From Roseibium sp. Sym1 (lineage in GTDB: Bacteria; Pseudomonadota; Alphaproteobacteria; Rhizobiales; Stappiaceae), in NCBI RefSeq assembly GCF_027359675.1, contig NZ_CP114786.1, positions 1,054,001 to 1,118,000 of the forward strand: a DNA stretch of 64,000 nt, given 5' to 3'. Shown in pieces: positions 1-7,887 of this stretch. The translations under genes were made by a program, and so were the position numbers. Under the pieces are notes generated by a model. It searched no databases and was not told the origin of the DNA. It was given only the letters and a program-made list of their open reading frames with translations. The stretch's first letter is position 1. Each line of letters starts with the position of its first letter.

Positions 1-851
1 GACGGTGCGTAGCGCTCCATGAAGCGCTCGCCTTCGGAGTTGGTCAGGTAGCCGCCTTCGCCGCGCGCGCCCTCGGTGATCAGGCAGCCCGCACCATAGA
101 TGCCGGTCGGGTGGAACTGGACGAATTCCATGTCCTGCAGGGGCAGGCCCGCACGGGCCACCATGCCGCCGCCGTCACCGGTGCAGGTGTGGGCGGAGGT
201 ACAGGAGAAAAAGGCCCTGCCGTAACCACCGGTCGCCAGCACGACCGTCTTGGCCGCGAAGCGGTGGATGGTGCCGTCATCGAGGTTCCAGGCAATCACC
301 CCCTGGCAGACGCCGTCCTCGGACATGATCAGGTCCAGCGCGAAATACTCGATGTAGAATTCGGCGTTGTTGCGCAGGGACTGGCCGTAGAGCGTGTGCA
401 GGATGGCATGACCGGTCCGGTCGGCCGCGGCACAGGTGCGCTGCACGGGCGGGCCCTCGCCGAAATTCTGCATGTGGCCGCCGAAGGGGCGCTGGTAGAT
501 CTTGCCTTCCTCGGTGCGCGAGAACGGCACACCGTAGTGTTCCAGCTCGTAGATGGCTTTCGGGGCCTCGCGGGCGAGATATTCCATGGCGTCGGTGTCG
601 CCGAGCCAGTCGGACCCCTTGACCGTGTCATACATGTGCCATTGCCAGCTGTCCGGCGTCATGTTGACGAGGGACGCGGCGATGCCGCCCTGGGCGGCCA
701 CGGTGTGGGACCTTGTCGGAAACACCTTGGAGATGCAGGCGGTTCGAAGTCCCTGTTCGGCCATGCCGAGGGTGGCGCGCAGACCCGCGCCGCCGGCACC
801 GACCACGACAACATCATAGTGGTGGTCGACAAATTCATACGTCTTGGCCAT
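1..851 (-). CDS. sdhA: Succinate dehydrogenase flavoprotein subunit, partial (3' end outside window)
   Basis: Catalytic FAD subunit of respiratory complex II, oxidising succinate to fumarate at the inner face of the cytoplasmic membrane. The start at 851 reads [20 protein letters not shown]. The dinucleotide-binding GAGGAG follows, and SHTVAAQGG marks the segment holding the covalent FAD histidine. About 283 residues are visible of a family length near 600, and the last readable residues are [10 protein letters not shown]. It lies 5 bp downstream of sdhD, so sdhC-sdhD-sdhA form one leftward operon, and sdhB would be expected beyond the window edge. The identification is secure; only truncation by the window limits it. 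Confidence 0.97.
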   Translation of the reverse strand, partial: MAKTYEFVDHHYDVVVVGAGGAGLRATLGMAEQGLRTACISKVFPTRSHTVAAQGGIAASLVNMTPDSWQWHMYDTVKGSDWLGDTDAMEYLAREAPKAIYELEHYGVPFSRTEEGKIYQRPFGGHMQNFGEGPPVQRTCAAADRTGHAILHTLYGQSLRNNAEFYIEYFALDLIMSEDGVCQGVIAWNLDDGTIHRFAAKTVVLATGGYGRAFFSCTSAHTCTGDGGGMVARAGLPLQDMEFVQFHPTGIYGAGCLITEGARGEGGYLTNSEGERFMERYAP

Positions 852-856
852 CCGGG

Positions 857-1240
857 TTAGCCTCCAAAGCCAATCTTGAGCACTGCGAAGACGCAGCCGA
901 AACCGATAAAGGCACAGAAGAAGGTGTTCGCCATCAGCGTGAGGAACTTGAGGCCTTCGCCGTGCACGTAGTCCTCGATGATCACCTGCATGCCGAGCTT
1001 CATGTGATAGACGCCGGAGAGGATCACCAGGAGCAGGATGATGGAAACGAGGGGGTTCTTCAGGGTGTCGACCAGTTCGGCGTGGCTGGAACCCTGGATC
1101 GCGATGACCAGGATCACGAAGAACGAGATCAGGAAGACGTTGGCAACGGCCGTCAGGCGCTGTTTCCAGAAATGGTCGGTGCCTTCCTTGGCGGAGCCCA
1201 GCCCGCGAACCTTGTTGAGGGGTGTGCGCATATCACTCAT
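857..1240 (-). CDS. sdhD: Succinate dehydrogenase membrane anchor subunit
   Basis: Hydrophobic anchor of complex II; with SdhC it binds heme b and the ubiquinone site. The protein has 127 residues, begins [20 protein letters not shown] and has three hydrophobic stretches, at about 30-50, 61-80 and 97-120. The central helix carries the pattern [20 protein letters not shown] typical of the family, with a candidate heme-ligand His. The start at 1240 is preceded by GGAGAG at usual spacing; a longer upstream reading frame runs back through sdhC and is not credible. It sits 11 bp after sdhC and 5 bp before sdhA. Confidence 0.95.
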   Translation of the reverse strand: MSDMRTPLNKVRGLGSAKEGTDHFWKQRLTAVANVFLISFFVILVIAIQGSSHAELVDTLKNPLVSIILLLVILSGVYHMKLGMQVIIEDYVHGEGLKFLTLMANTFFCAFIGFGCVFAVLKIGFGG

Positions 1241-1251
1241 GACACTCTCCT

Positions 1252-1650
1252 TCAGCGAACCATGTAGCCGATGATCCAGAGGATCAGCGTCAGGACAACG
1301 GAGCCGATGATGGTCGCCTTGGCGAGCCACTCGCGGGCCTCCTTGCCGAAACCGGCGCCCATGTCCCAGATGAAGTGGCGCAGGCCGCCGAGCATGTGAT
1401 GCACCAGGGCCCAGGTGAAGCCGAACAGGATCAGTCGGCCGATGAAGGAGCCGTAGATGCCGTCGACAAATTCGAAGTAGCCGGGACCGGCGGCCGCGGC
1501 GATCAGCCACCAGGCCAGAAGGATGGTGCCGAAATAAAGAGCTGCGCCGGTGATGCGGTGCAGGATGGACATGACCATCGTCAGAATCGGTTTGTAAATC
1601 TGAAGATGGGGCGACAGGGGGCGATTGCCCCGCATATCGGCGTTCGACAT
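1252..1650 (-). CDS. sdhC: Succinate dehydrogenase cytochrome b556 subunit
   Basis: Large membrane anchor of complex II. It has 132 residues. The N-terminus contains [12 protein letters not shown] and SILHRITG, the family signature in which Ser and Arg line the quinone site. Three transmembrane segments follow, and [13 protein letters not shown] near residue 90 holds the conserved heme-ligand His. It is the first gene of the leftward sdh operon. The 349 bp upstream carry no gene but do carry a palindrome at 1781-1802. Confidence 0.96.
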   Translation of the reverse strand: MSNADMRGNRPLSPHLQIYKPILTMVMSILHRITGAALYFGTILLAWWLIAAAAGPGYFEFVDGIYGSFIGRLILFGFTWALVHHMLGGLRHFIWDMGAGFGKEAREWLAKATIIGSVVLTLILWIIGYMVR

Positions 1651-1999
1651 GGAATTCCTCTCCCGTACGACGCTGGATCGAAAAGAGCAAAAAACGCACC
1701 GTTTTCATTGACCTGTCGTGCCTGGCGGCACGGCGGAGAGCCGATTTCAAACGACGCATCCTTAGCGCATTTCGCTCCGGCTTACGTTTACGCAAACGTA
1801 AGTAAATCAAAGCGTTGTCTAGAGGGGTTCTAGCGCCAACGCTCGCAAACGTCAAAATATCCTATAGGCCAAAGTGGCCTGCAACCACTTCTATATCGTT
1901 TTAAATTCACCTGGTGATGAAAAGTGACCTAAACGGGACGATCCGTAGTGTCTTCGTTGAAAGAGAAACATCGCCAGAAGAAGCGGTTCTTTTCTATTC
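1651..1999. other. Intergenic region upstream of sdhC (349 bp)
   Basis: No credible gene. It holds the promoter region of the leftward sdh operon and a perfect inverted repeat (separate entry). The stretch around 1850-1930 is AT-richer than its surroundings. The short reading frames here show no start or composition support. Confidence 0.6.
1781..1802. promoter_or_regulatory. Perfect 9-bp-arm palindrome upstream of sdhC (possible operator)
   Basis: Arms CTTACGTTT and AAACGTAAG are perfect inverted copies around a 4-base spacer. They lie 131 bp upstream of the sdhC start. The overlapping 16-mer TTTACGCAAACGTAAG differs at two positions from the TTTACGTAAACGTAAA-type palindrome described for MerR-family LiuR regulators of branched-chain amino acid catabolism. 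The symmetry is seen directly; the regulator is inferred and unproven. Confidence 0.5.
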
Positions 2000-2782
2000 T
2001 CATCCTGCCTTATCGTGAAACCGGCGATAAAGAGCAGCTGCCAGCGGTAGGTCCCAATCTTCGCTTGGCAGATCTCGGTCTTGCGTGTTGCTCAATTCCT
2101 TGTCGGTCAACCACACCCCGTCACGGCGACGGCACAGACAGAAGCGTATGAAAGAAGGTTGGTCGGAAAAATGGTTTGAGCTCAGATTGTCCCGAAAGCT
2201 CTCACCCATGTCGGCAACAGCTGCCTCGAGTGTTTCATCGGATACCGGTTCGATATCCATCAACGCGGCGCCTCCATGGCAAATTAGCCAAGGAAGAAAG
2301 CGCGGCGCCCAACACCAAACTTCTCTGCGAGAGAACTTCTTGTCTTCGTGCTTTTCCATATATCCGCATGCGGACATTGCTTCACAAACACGGCGTAGAG
2401 CTGGATCGCTGGAAACAACATTTGTCCCTAAGGGCGCCAAAACATCCACGTATTCCGCGTGACATGCAAAACCATCCAGGAGAGCATCCAAATCCGCCCG
2501 ACAAACAGTGTCCGGCAGGTTGGGAAGGTCTTCCGGTTGCCTCAAGACGCGCCAATAAGTGTTTTCCCACGTCAACAAGCCCAACCTTGCCAGCGCGTCA
2601 CAACAAAGTTCGAAATTGCTTTGCCCTTCGTCACACAGCAGGTCAGGTGCAGGCGAAAGAGCTGAGAGACGCGCAACCATATCCTTGAGCATCCAATGGG
2701 ACAGTTGTTCACAGAGCCGGGCTTCTTCAGGTCGAAGAGATCTTCTTCGGCCGCTGCGATGGCTAGCAGTTTGTGTGACCAT
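2000..2782 (-). CDS. Hypothetical Cys-rich protein of unknown function
   Basis: Not recognised. It has 260 residues, no signal peptide and no membrane segment, so it is probably cytosolic. It is rich in Cys (about ten, scattered rather than in CxxC pairs) and Trp. Residues 59-80 (LCCDALARLGLLTWENTYWRVL) could form a winged-helix-like segment, which is weak evidence only. It starts at ATG 2782, 42 bp downstream of glutaminase on the same strand, so co-transcription is possible. Base composition looks lower in GC than its neighbours. It could be a lineage-specific gene or a late arrival. The reading frame is long and uninterrupted, so I believe it is real. Confidence 0.6.
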   Translation of the reverse strand: MVTQTASHRSGRRRSLRPEEARLCEQLSHWMLKDMVARLSALSPAPDLLCDEGQSNFELCCDALARLGLLTWENTYWRVLRQPEDLPNLPDTVCRADLDALLDGFACHAEYVDVLAPLGTNVVSSDPALRRVCEAMSACGYMEKHEDKKFSRREVWCWAPRFLPWLICHGGAALMDIEPVSDETLEAAVADMGESFRDNLSSNHFSDQPSFIRFCLCRRRDGVWLTDKELSNTQDRDLPSEDWDLPLAAALYRRFHDKAG

Positions 2783-2824
2783 TATAGACCCATAGCTTTA
2801 GGCAAAGTGATTGCTTCACAACGA

Positions 2825-3757
2825 TTAGAGCGTGATTTCCCCGCCATGGGGCACGCCGAAAACGGACCAGCCGGTCTTGCGGGCGAACAGCTCCATGGCT
2901 TCCGTGCCGAGCTTTGAATTTCCGTAGCGGTTCAGCCCCGGCGACCACACGGCAATGGCGGCCCGGCTGGGTGAAATTACCAGGATGCCGCCGCCGACGC
3001 CGCTCTTTCCGGGCATGCCGACCCGGAAGGCAAAATCGCCGGAGCCGTCGTAATGGCCGCAGGTCATCATCAGCGCGTTGATCCGGCGGCGGCGCTCGAC
3101 CGAGACCAGCCCGGGCATGGACGGGGCATCGACCAGGAAGCGCCCGGCCAGCGCCAGCTGGCGGCAGGTCATTTCCACCGCGCATTGGTGGCAGTAAGTG
3201 CCGAGCACCTTGTCGACGGTTGCCCGCAGGTTGCCGCAAGAAGCCAGATAGTGCGCCAGCGAGAAATTGCGGTGGCCGGTCGCGATTTCCGACTTGGCCA
3301 CCTTCTCGTTCATGTGGATGCTGTCGTCATCGGCCGCGGCCCGGATGAAGCGGAGCAGCTCGCCCAGGGCCTCGCGCGGGCTCGATCCCGACAGGTAGGT
3401 GTCGGTGGTAACAAGGGCTCCGGCATTGATGAAGGGATTGCGCGGAATGCCGTTTTCGCGCTCCAGAAGCAGGACCGAATCAAACGACAGGCCGGAGGGC
3501 TCCCGTCCGACCCGGTTCCAGATCTGGTCGCCGACCCGGCCGAGCGCCAGCGCCAGCGCGAACACCTTGGACACCGACTGGATCGAAAACGGCACATCCG
3601 CGTCGCCCGCGGTAAAGACGCGGCCGTCGGCCATGGCGATGGCGATACCGAACTGGTTCGGATTGATGCCGGCCAGCTCCGGAATATAGGTCGCGACATC
3701 GCCCTTGTCCGGACTGGCGGCCGCCGCCTCTGCGATCTCGGTCAGCAGGTCCTGCAT
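2825..3757 (-). CDS. glsA: Glutaminase
   Basis: Hydrolyses L-glutamine to glutamate and ammonia; serine-dependent beta-lactamase-like fold. The 310-residue length matches the family. The catalytic S-x-x-K is Ser61-Val-Ser-Lys64 in [20 protein letters not shown]. Other family blocks are [15 protein letters not shown] and, towards the C-terminus, GKSGVGGGI. It starts 10 bp after the EI24-type membrane gene, suggesting co-transcription. Glutaminases of this type have been linked to acid tolerance in other bacteria; nothing here tests that. Confidence 0.95.
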   Translation of the reverse strand: MQDLLTEIAEAAAASPDKGDVATYIPELAGINPNQFGIAIAMADGRVFTAGDADVPFSIQSVSKVFALALALGRVGDQIWNRVGREPSGLSFDSVLLLERENGIPRNPFINAGALVTTDTYLSGSSPREALGELLRFIRAAADDDSIHMNEKVAKSEIATGHRNFSLAHYLASCGNLRATVDKVLGTYCHQCAVEMTCRQLALAGRFLVDAPSMPGLVSVERRRRINALMMTCGHYDGSGDFAFRVGMPGKSGVGGGILVISPSRAAIAVWSPGLNRYGNSKLGTEAMELFARKTGWSVFGVPHGGEITL

Positions 3758-3767
3758 GCATTCCTCC

Positions 3768-4475
3768 CTAACGGAGGGGCACTTGGTCAGATTGCGGTCG
3801 CCGATGCAAGCGCTTGAAAAGATGTATCGTCAGGATTGTTGAAAAGACGGGGGTGGCAAGATTGAGGACCGGCACGAGCATGAAGCCACTCATGGCCAGT
3901 CCGGCAAAGAACACCGGCCAGGCATTTTGGCGGCATAAATCCTCTGCGCGCCCGTCCGAGAGATAGCGGCGCGCCGTTGACAGGAATTGATCGCGGCCGA
4001 GCAGCCGTCCCGTAGCAAGCCAATAAAACAACAACCCGCTGAAAAAGCCGCCGAGATTTGTTGCCACCACACTGAACAAACTTATCAGCACCAACAAGAT
4101 CAGGGTGCGGACCGCGCGCAGAAATGGCTTTGCGCCGATCACCTGCTGCCCCGGAAGATCGTCACGATAGTTGCGGGTCTCCACCGCTTTCGCGACCGTT
4201 GACTGGAACGCCAGGCCATAGACCACCGAAGTCGGAGCCAAAATGTAGCTTGAGAAAACAAGCAGCACCAAGGCAGGAAGAGCCTGCAGGGCGAAGGCGA
4301 TCGCCAACAGGATAAATTCTTCCAGGAACGTGCTGAGGAAATAGGCGCTGGTGAGCGACGAAAGCACCAGAATTCCCAAAAGGCCGGCAATCACCCATCC
4401 AAGCGCACGCAAGATGGCGTCCAGGCCGGCAACGGAAAAGGTTTGGAGAAAACTTGTAACAACCAGCTTTGTCAT
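3768..4475 (-). CDS. EI24-domain integral membrane protein (copy 1)
   Basis: Predicted inner-membrane protein of the EI24/CysZ-like superfamily, 235 residues with about four to six hydrophobic segments. The end of the domain reads [20 protein letters not shown], the same block as in the upstream neighbour (VPILNLVTPIFATIFMLHLF), so the two are paralogs from a tandem duplication. Some EI24/CysZ proteins transport sulfate, but the function of this copy cannot be told from sequence. It lies 67 bp after copy 2 and 10 bp before glsA. The ribosome-binding site is weak. Confidence 0.8.
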   Translation of the reverse strand: MTKLVVTSFLQTFSVAGLDAILRALGWVIAGLLGILVLSSLTSAYFLSTFLEEFILLAIAFALQALPALVLLVFSSYILAPTSVVYGLAFQSTVAKAVETRNYRDDLPGQQVIGAKPFLRAVRTLILLVLISLFSVVATNLGGFFSGLLFYWLATGRLLGRDQFLSTARRYLSDGRAEDLCRQNAWPVFFAGLAMSGFMLVPVLNLATPVFSTILTIHLFKRLHRRPQSDQVPLR

Positions 4476-4542
4476 GGCAGCAGCCTTTTTTCAGACGCAG
4501 CCGGGTTATCACAGACACCCTTATAAGTTGCTAACTAACCGG

Positions 4543-5253
4543 TTATACCCTTGCCTGTCTTTGCCGCTCGGCGGCAAGCATCTTGAAGAGATGCAGCATG
4601 AAGATTGTCGCGAAGATCGGCGTGACCAGGTTGAGGATCGGCACGGCCAGAAGGCAGGCGATGATCAGGCCGGCCAGAAACACGGTGCCGCCGCGCGCCT
4701 TGCGGAAGGCCTTCGCCTCGGCCGGGGGCAGGAAGCGCATGGCCGCGAATTCAAAGAATTCACGTCCGAGCAGATAGCCGTTCACCAGGAAAAACGCGAC
4801 CAGGTTGATGCCCGGGACCAGCAGCAGGATAAGCGCGAACAGGTTGCCGAGAATGACAACACCGGTGAACTTGATCGTCTGCATTACCGCCTGCGAAAAC
4901 GGCAGCGCCGTGCCGGGACGGTCGCCCGGATAATCCTTCCGATCGACGATATCCGCGATTTCGTCCTGGAACAGGCCCGCGAACAGCGCCGAAATCGGCG
5001 CGATCAGGAAACCGAGGGCGAAGACGGCGCCGATGCCGGTCAGGATCGAGATCGACCACTCGATCCAGCCGACCCAGCCGGCGCCATTGCCATATTCGGT
5101 CGCCGCCACACCGAGAAAGTGGGTGACCAGCCATTGCAGCACGATCCAGATCACCACCAGGATGCCGAGCGTGAACCCGAGCATCTTCCAGAAAATCGCG
5201 CGGAACGGCGGCTCGAACACCTCGGACATGGCACGGGCAGCGGCTTGGAACAT
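4543..5253 (-). CDS. EI24-domain integral membrane protein (copy 2)
   Basis: 236 residues, first of the tandem pair. The start at 5253 (MFQAAARAMSEVFEPPFRAI) is chosen because GAAGGTG lies just upstream; the frame extends to 5355, but that extension is low-complexity and not membrane-like. Conserved blocks are FLIAPISALFAGLFQDEIAD after the second helix and VFLAGLIIACLLAVPILNLV near the end. It is probably the first gene of a leftward unit running EI24-EI24-glsA. It is more typical of the family than copy 1, which has a lower-GC sequence. Confidence 0.85.
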   Translation of the reverse strand: MFQAAARAMSEVFEPPFRAIFWKMLGFTLGILVVIWIVLQWLVTHFLGVAATEYGNGAGWVGWIEWSISILTGIGAVFALGFLIAPISALFAGLFQDEIADIVDRKDYPGDRPGTALPFSQAVMQTIKFTGVVILGNLFALILLLVPGINLVAFFLVNGYLLGREFFEFAAMRFLPPAEAKAFRKARGGTVFLAGLIIACLLAVPILNLVTPIFATIFMLHLFKMLAAERQRQARV

Positions 5254-5677
5254 GACACCTTCGTGATTTGGATTGCGACCGCCCCGACATAGGGGGCGGA
5301 GTGGATCGGCGCAAGGGTGGGCGTTAGATCTGCCGGGGTGTTGAGCGATCGCCACCTGGACTTTCGACTATCGCGGCTGTCACCCCGGCCAAGCGAAGCG
5401 CGAGCCGGGGCCTACTCGCATAACCGCTTGCTGAAGCAATCGGAAGGATTTCCGAGAGCGGAAACGCACCAGCAGCTCTCTGGAAATGAGTGGGCCCCGG
5501 GTCTCGCTTCGCTCGCCCGGGGTGACACCGCGGATGAAGCAAGACCCTGGGGAACGTTGAATTGTGAAGTGGAAGGTAAACCGTTATCAACTATTCGTTG
5601 TATACGTTCTCGAAGAACACCAGTTTGGTTGTATCTTGTCCTGCCGGTTTCTTTTGCTCTCTTGCCCCGGAGCCCAC
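5254..5677. other. Intergenic region between divergent EI24 and methyltransferase genes (424 bp)
   Basis: Contains the promoter regions of two divergent units and, at 5379-5526, a copy of a fold-back repeat (separate entry). The last 130 bp before the methyltransferase are AT-richer, consistent with a promoter. No additional gene is supported. Confidence 0.6.
5379..5526. repeat. Family A fold-back intergenic repeat, copy 1
   Basis: A 148-bp element whose ends are GTCACCCCGG and CCGGGGTGAC. The arms stay complementary inward for roughly 40 bases, including AGCGAAGCG against CGCTTCGCT and GGCCTACTC against GAGTGGGCC, so the transcript would form a long hairpin. A second copy with the same layout and the shared inner phrase CTCTGGAAATGAGTGGGCCC lies at 10631-10792. 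This is a dispersed non-coding repeat, not a gene. Confidence 0.8.
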
Positions 5678-6424
5678 ATGACACAACTTCATACGCATGC
5701 CGATGGCACCGCCGCTCCTGCCCACGCCTCAGAAGCGCTCGACATGTTCCAGTATGAATGGGGCATCTACCAGAAGCTGGTGCGCGCCAACGGGATGCAT
5801 CACCGGGAACTCGGCCAGATCCTGCGCCGGCTGATCGAGACCCGCTTCGACCGGCCATTCACCTTTCTCGACCTCGCCTGCGGCGACGCCAGCCTCGCCC
5901 GCTGCGTTCTCAAGGGCAGCAAGGTGACGCGGTATGACGGCATCGACCTGTCCCGGCCGGCACTGGAGTGCGCCGCCGATGTCATGGCGGGTGTTTCCTA
6001 CGCGGTGACCCTGTCGGAAGAGGACATACACGACGCGGTTCTGCAGAGGCCGCAAAGCTGCGACATCATCTGGTGCGGGTTTTCCATCCACCATCTTCGG
6101 CGCGACCGGAAGCGGGAGATGCTGGCGAGCCTTCACGAGGCGCTGAAGCCGGGCGGGATCTTCGTGTGTGCCGAGCCGATCTGCCGGACGGGCGAAACAC
6201 GTGCAGACTTTACCAAGCGCTGGGAAAGCGAACTGCGCCGCAGGTTCTCAATCCTGACGGACACCGAATACGCCCATCTCTGGAATCACATCCGCACCTG
6301 CGACTATCCCGAACCGCCGGAAGACTGGATTGCCATGGGGGAACAGGCAGGCTTCAGCCGCGTCCAGGAGCTGTTCCGCTTTCCCGGGGATCTGTTCTGT
6401 TCGGCGTTTCTGTTCGAACGGTAG
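5678..6424 (+). CDS. SAM-dependent class I methyltransferase
   Basis: 248 residues. The start ATG 5678 (MTQLHTHADGTAAPAHASEA) follows GGAG at 5669. Motif I is FLDLACGDASLARC (about 60-75), with an acidic residue on the second strand in YDGIDLS. The post-motif block CDIIWCGFSIHHLRRDRKRE and LHEALKPGGIFVCAEP are standard for the Rossmann methyltransferase fold (ubiE-like). The substrate cannot be inferred: no operon partner points to a pathway, and the gene stands alone between two repeat elements. Confidence 0.85.
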   Translation: MTQLHTHADGTAAPAHASEALDMFQYEWGIYQKLVRANGMHHRELGQILRRLIETRFDRPFTFLDLACGDASLARCVLKGSKVTRYDGIDLSRPALECAADVMAGVSYAVTLSEEDIHDAVLQRPQSCDIIWCGFSIHHLRRDRKREMLASLHEALKPGGIFVCAEPICRTGETRADFTKRWESELRRRFSILTDTEYAHLWNHIRTCDYPEPPEDWIAMGEQAGFSRVQELFRFPGDLFCSAFLFER

Positions 6425-6456
6425 GAACAAAGTGAAACGCTGAACTTCTCTCCTGT

Positions 6457-6605
6457 GTCATCCCCGACAAGCGAAGCGCAATCGGGGACCCATTGGTTTC
6501 CAGAGGCAATGGAAGAGGCACAGCATTGCCGGCTGACAGCGCTCAAATCCAGACCTCTTTCCGGGAAGCGATGTGGATTGGGTCCCGGCTCAAGGCCGGG
6601 ATGAC
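6457..6605. repeat. Family A-like fold-back repeat, copy 3 (divergent)
   Basis: Opens GTCATCCCCGACAAGCGAAG and closes with GGCCGGGATGAC, so the ends pair as in family A with GTCATC in place of GTCACC. An inner pair CGGGGACCCA / TGGGTCCCGG extends the stem. It fills the gap between the methyltransferase (+) and recR (-), where it could act as a bidirectional transcript end. Confidence 0.65.
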
Positions 6606-6669
6606 CGCCGGGGTGGTTTAGGACGTCAACAAAGCCCCGGTAGGCGCGACTTTTTCAGAAGTAGGGCCC

Positions 6670-7278
6670 TCAAACCCGCGTGCGCGCTCTCAGCGCTTGC
6701 GCCAGCGTGCCTTCGTCCAGGTAATCCAGCTCGCCGCCGACCGGCACGCCATGGGCAAGGCGGGTGACGTTGACATCAAGGTGGGACAGCTGGTCCATGA
6801 TGTAGTGGGCCGTCGTCTGGCCTTCGACCGTGGCGTTGATCGCCAGGATGACCTCGTTGAGATCCTCGGCGCCGCAGCGCTCGATCAGGGAGGCAAGGTT
6901 GAGGTCTTCCGGGCCGACGCCGTCGAGCGGCGACAGGGTGCCGCCGAGCACATGGTAGCGGGCGTTGATCGCCCCGGCCCGTTCCAGCGCCCACAGGTCG
7001 GCGACATCCTCGACCACGACCAGCACGCCCGGATCCCGTTTCGGGTCGGCGCAGATGGTGCAGGGGTCGCAGGTGTCGACGGTGCCGCAGGTGGAACAGA
7101 TGCCGATGTCGCGGACCGCGACACCCATGGCCTCGGCCAGCGGCACCAGCAGCTGATCCTTCTTCTTGATGAGATGCAGCGCGGCGCGGCGGGCCGAGCG
7201 CGGCCCGAGCCCCGGCAGCTTAGCCAGGAGCTGGATCAACCGCTCGATTTCCGGTCCCGCAACTTGTTTTTGCGCCAT
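6670..7278 (-). CDS. recR: Recombination mediator protein RecR
   Basis: Acts with RecO and RecF to load RecA at single-strand gaps. 202 residues, normal length. In order: helix-hairpin-helix [20 protein letters not shown] (19-38), the four-Cys zinc finger at C61, C64, C73 and C76, then the Toprim domain beginning at [15 protein letters not shown]. It ends the dnaX-ybaB-recR group, a conserved bacterial arrangement, although here 199 bp with a repeat separate it from ybaB. Confidence 0.97.
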   Translation of the reverse strand: MAQKQVAGPEIERLIQLLAKLPGLGPRSARRAALHLIKKKDQLLVPLAEAMGVAVRDIGICSTCGTVDTCDPCTICADPKRDPGVLVVVEDVADLWALERAGAINARYHVLGGTLSPLDGVGPEDLNLASLIERCGAEDLNEVILAINATVEGQTTAHYIMDQLSHLDVNVTRLAHGVPVGGELDYLDEGTLAQALRARTRV

Positions 7279-7319
7279 ATGTTTCTCTTCAAAAGAGCTT
7301 TCACAATCAGGAGGGGTCT

Positions 7320-7446
7320 ATCCCCTCACCCGGGCCTGCGGCCCGACCTCTCCCATTGGGAGAGGCTACATTTTTGCGGATTTGCGGCACGCTCCGGTCC
7401 CTTCTCCGCGTCGGGAGAAAGTGGCCAGCTGGGCCGGATGAGGGGC
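7320..7446. repeat. Family B intergenic repeat, copy 1
   Basis: Composed of short hairpins with CCCTCACCCGGGCCTGCGGC at the left, CTCTCCCATTGGGAGAG in the middle and GGATGAGGGG at the right. The CTCTCCC/GGGAGAG core and the CCCTCAC ends recur at 14217-14331. Non-coding; located between ybaB and recR within a co-directional group. Confidence 0.65.
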
Positions 7447-7477
7447 AAAAGCCGGCAATTTCCCGCAGCACCTGACC

Positions 7478-7798
7478 TCAGAACGGCAGTTTCATGTCGG
7501 CGGGAAGGCCGAGGCCGCCCATCAGGTCCTGGGTCTTTTCCTGGATTGCCTGTTCGACCTTGGCGCGTGCTTCCGTGTGCGCGGCAATGATCAGGTCTTC
7601 AAGGATTTCCTTTTCGTCCTCTTTCATCAGGGACGGATCGATGGCAAGGCTCTTCATGTCGCCCTTGCCGTTGAGCGTCACGGTGACCAGGCCGGCGCCG
7701 GCACTGCCCTCGACTTCGATGTCGACAATCTGTTCCTGAAGCGAGCCCATCTGCTCCTGCATCTGCTTGGCCTGCTTCATCATTTTCAGGAAATCCAT
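7478..7798 (-). CDS. YbaB/EbfC family nucleoid-associated protein
   Basis: Small DNA-binding dimer, 106 residues. It begins [20 protein letters not shown], the Met- and Gln-rich first helix of the family, followed by [20 protein letters not shown] and the C-terminal [11 protein letters not shown]. It lies between dnaX and recR, the usual position. Homologues bind DNA in the nucleoid; a specific regulatory role here is unknown. Confidence 0.95.
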   Translation of the reverse strand: MDFLKMMKQAKQMQEQMGSLQEQIVDIEVEGSAGAGLVTVTLNGKGDMKSLAIDPSLMKEDEKEILEDLIIAAHTEARAKVEQAIQEKTQDLMGGLGLPADMKLPF

Positions 7799-7887
7799 CG
7801 GATCTCTCCTTTACTCGTCCGCAGCGGCGCCCTGCCGCGCGTCAAACCCCATCTGGGAACTGCATTTAGAAGAACAAGGTGTTCCGA

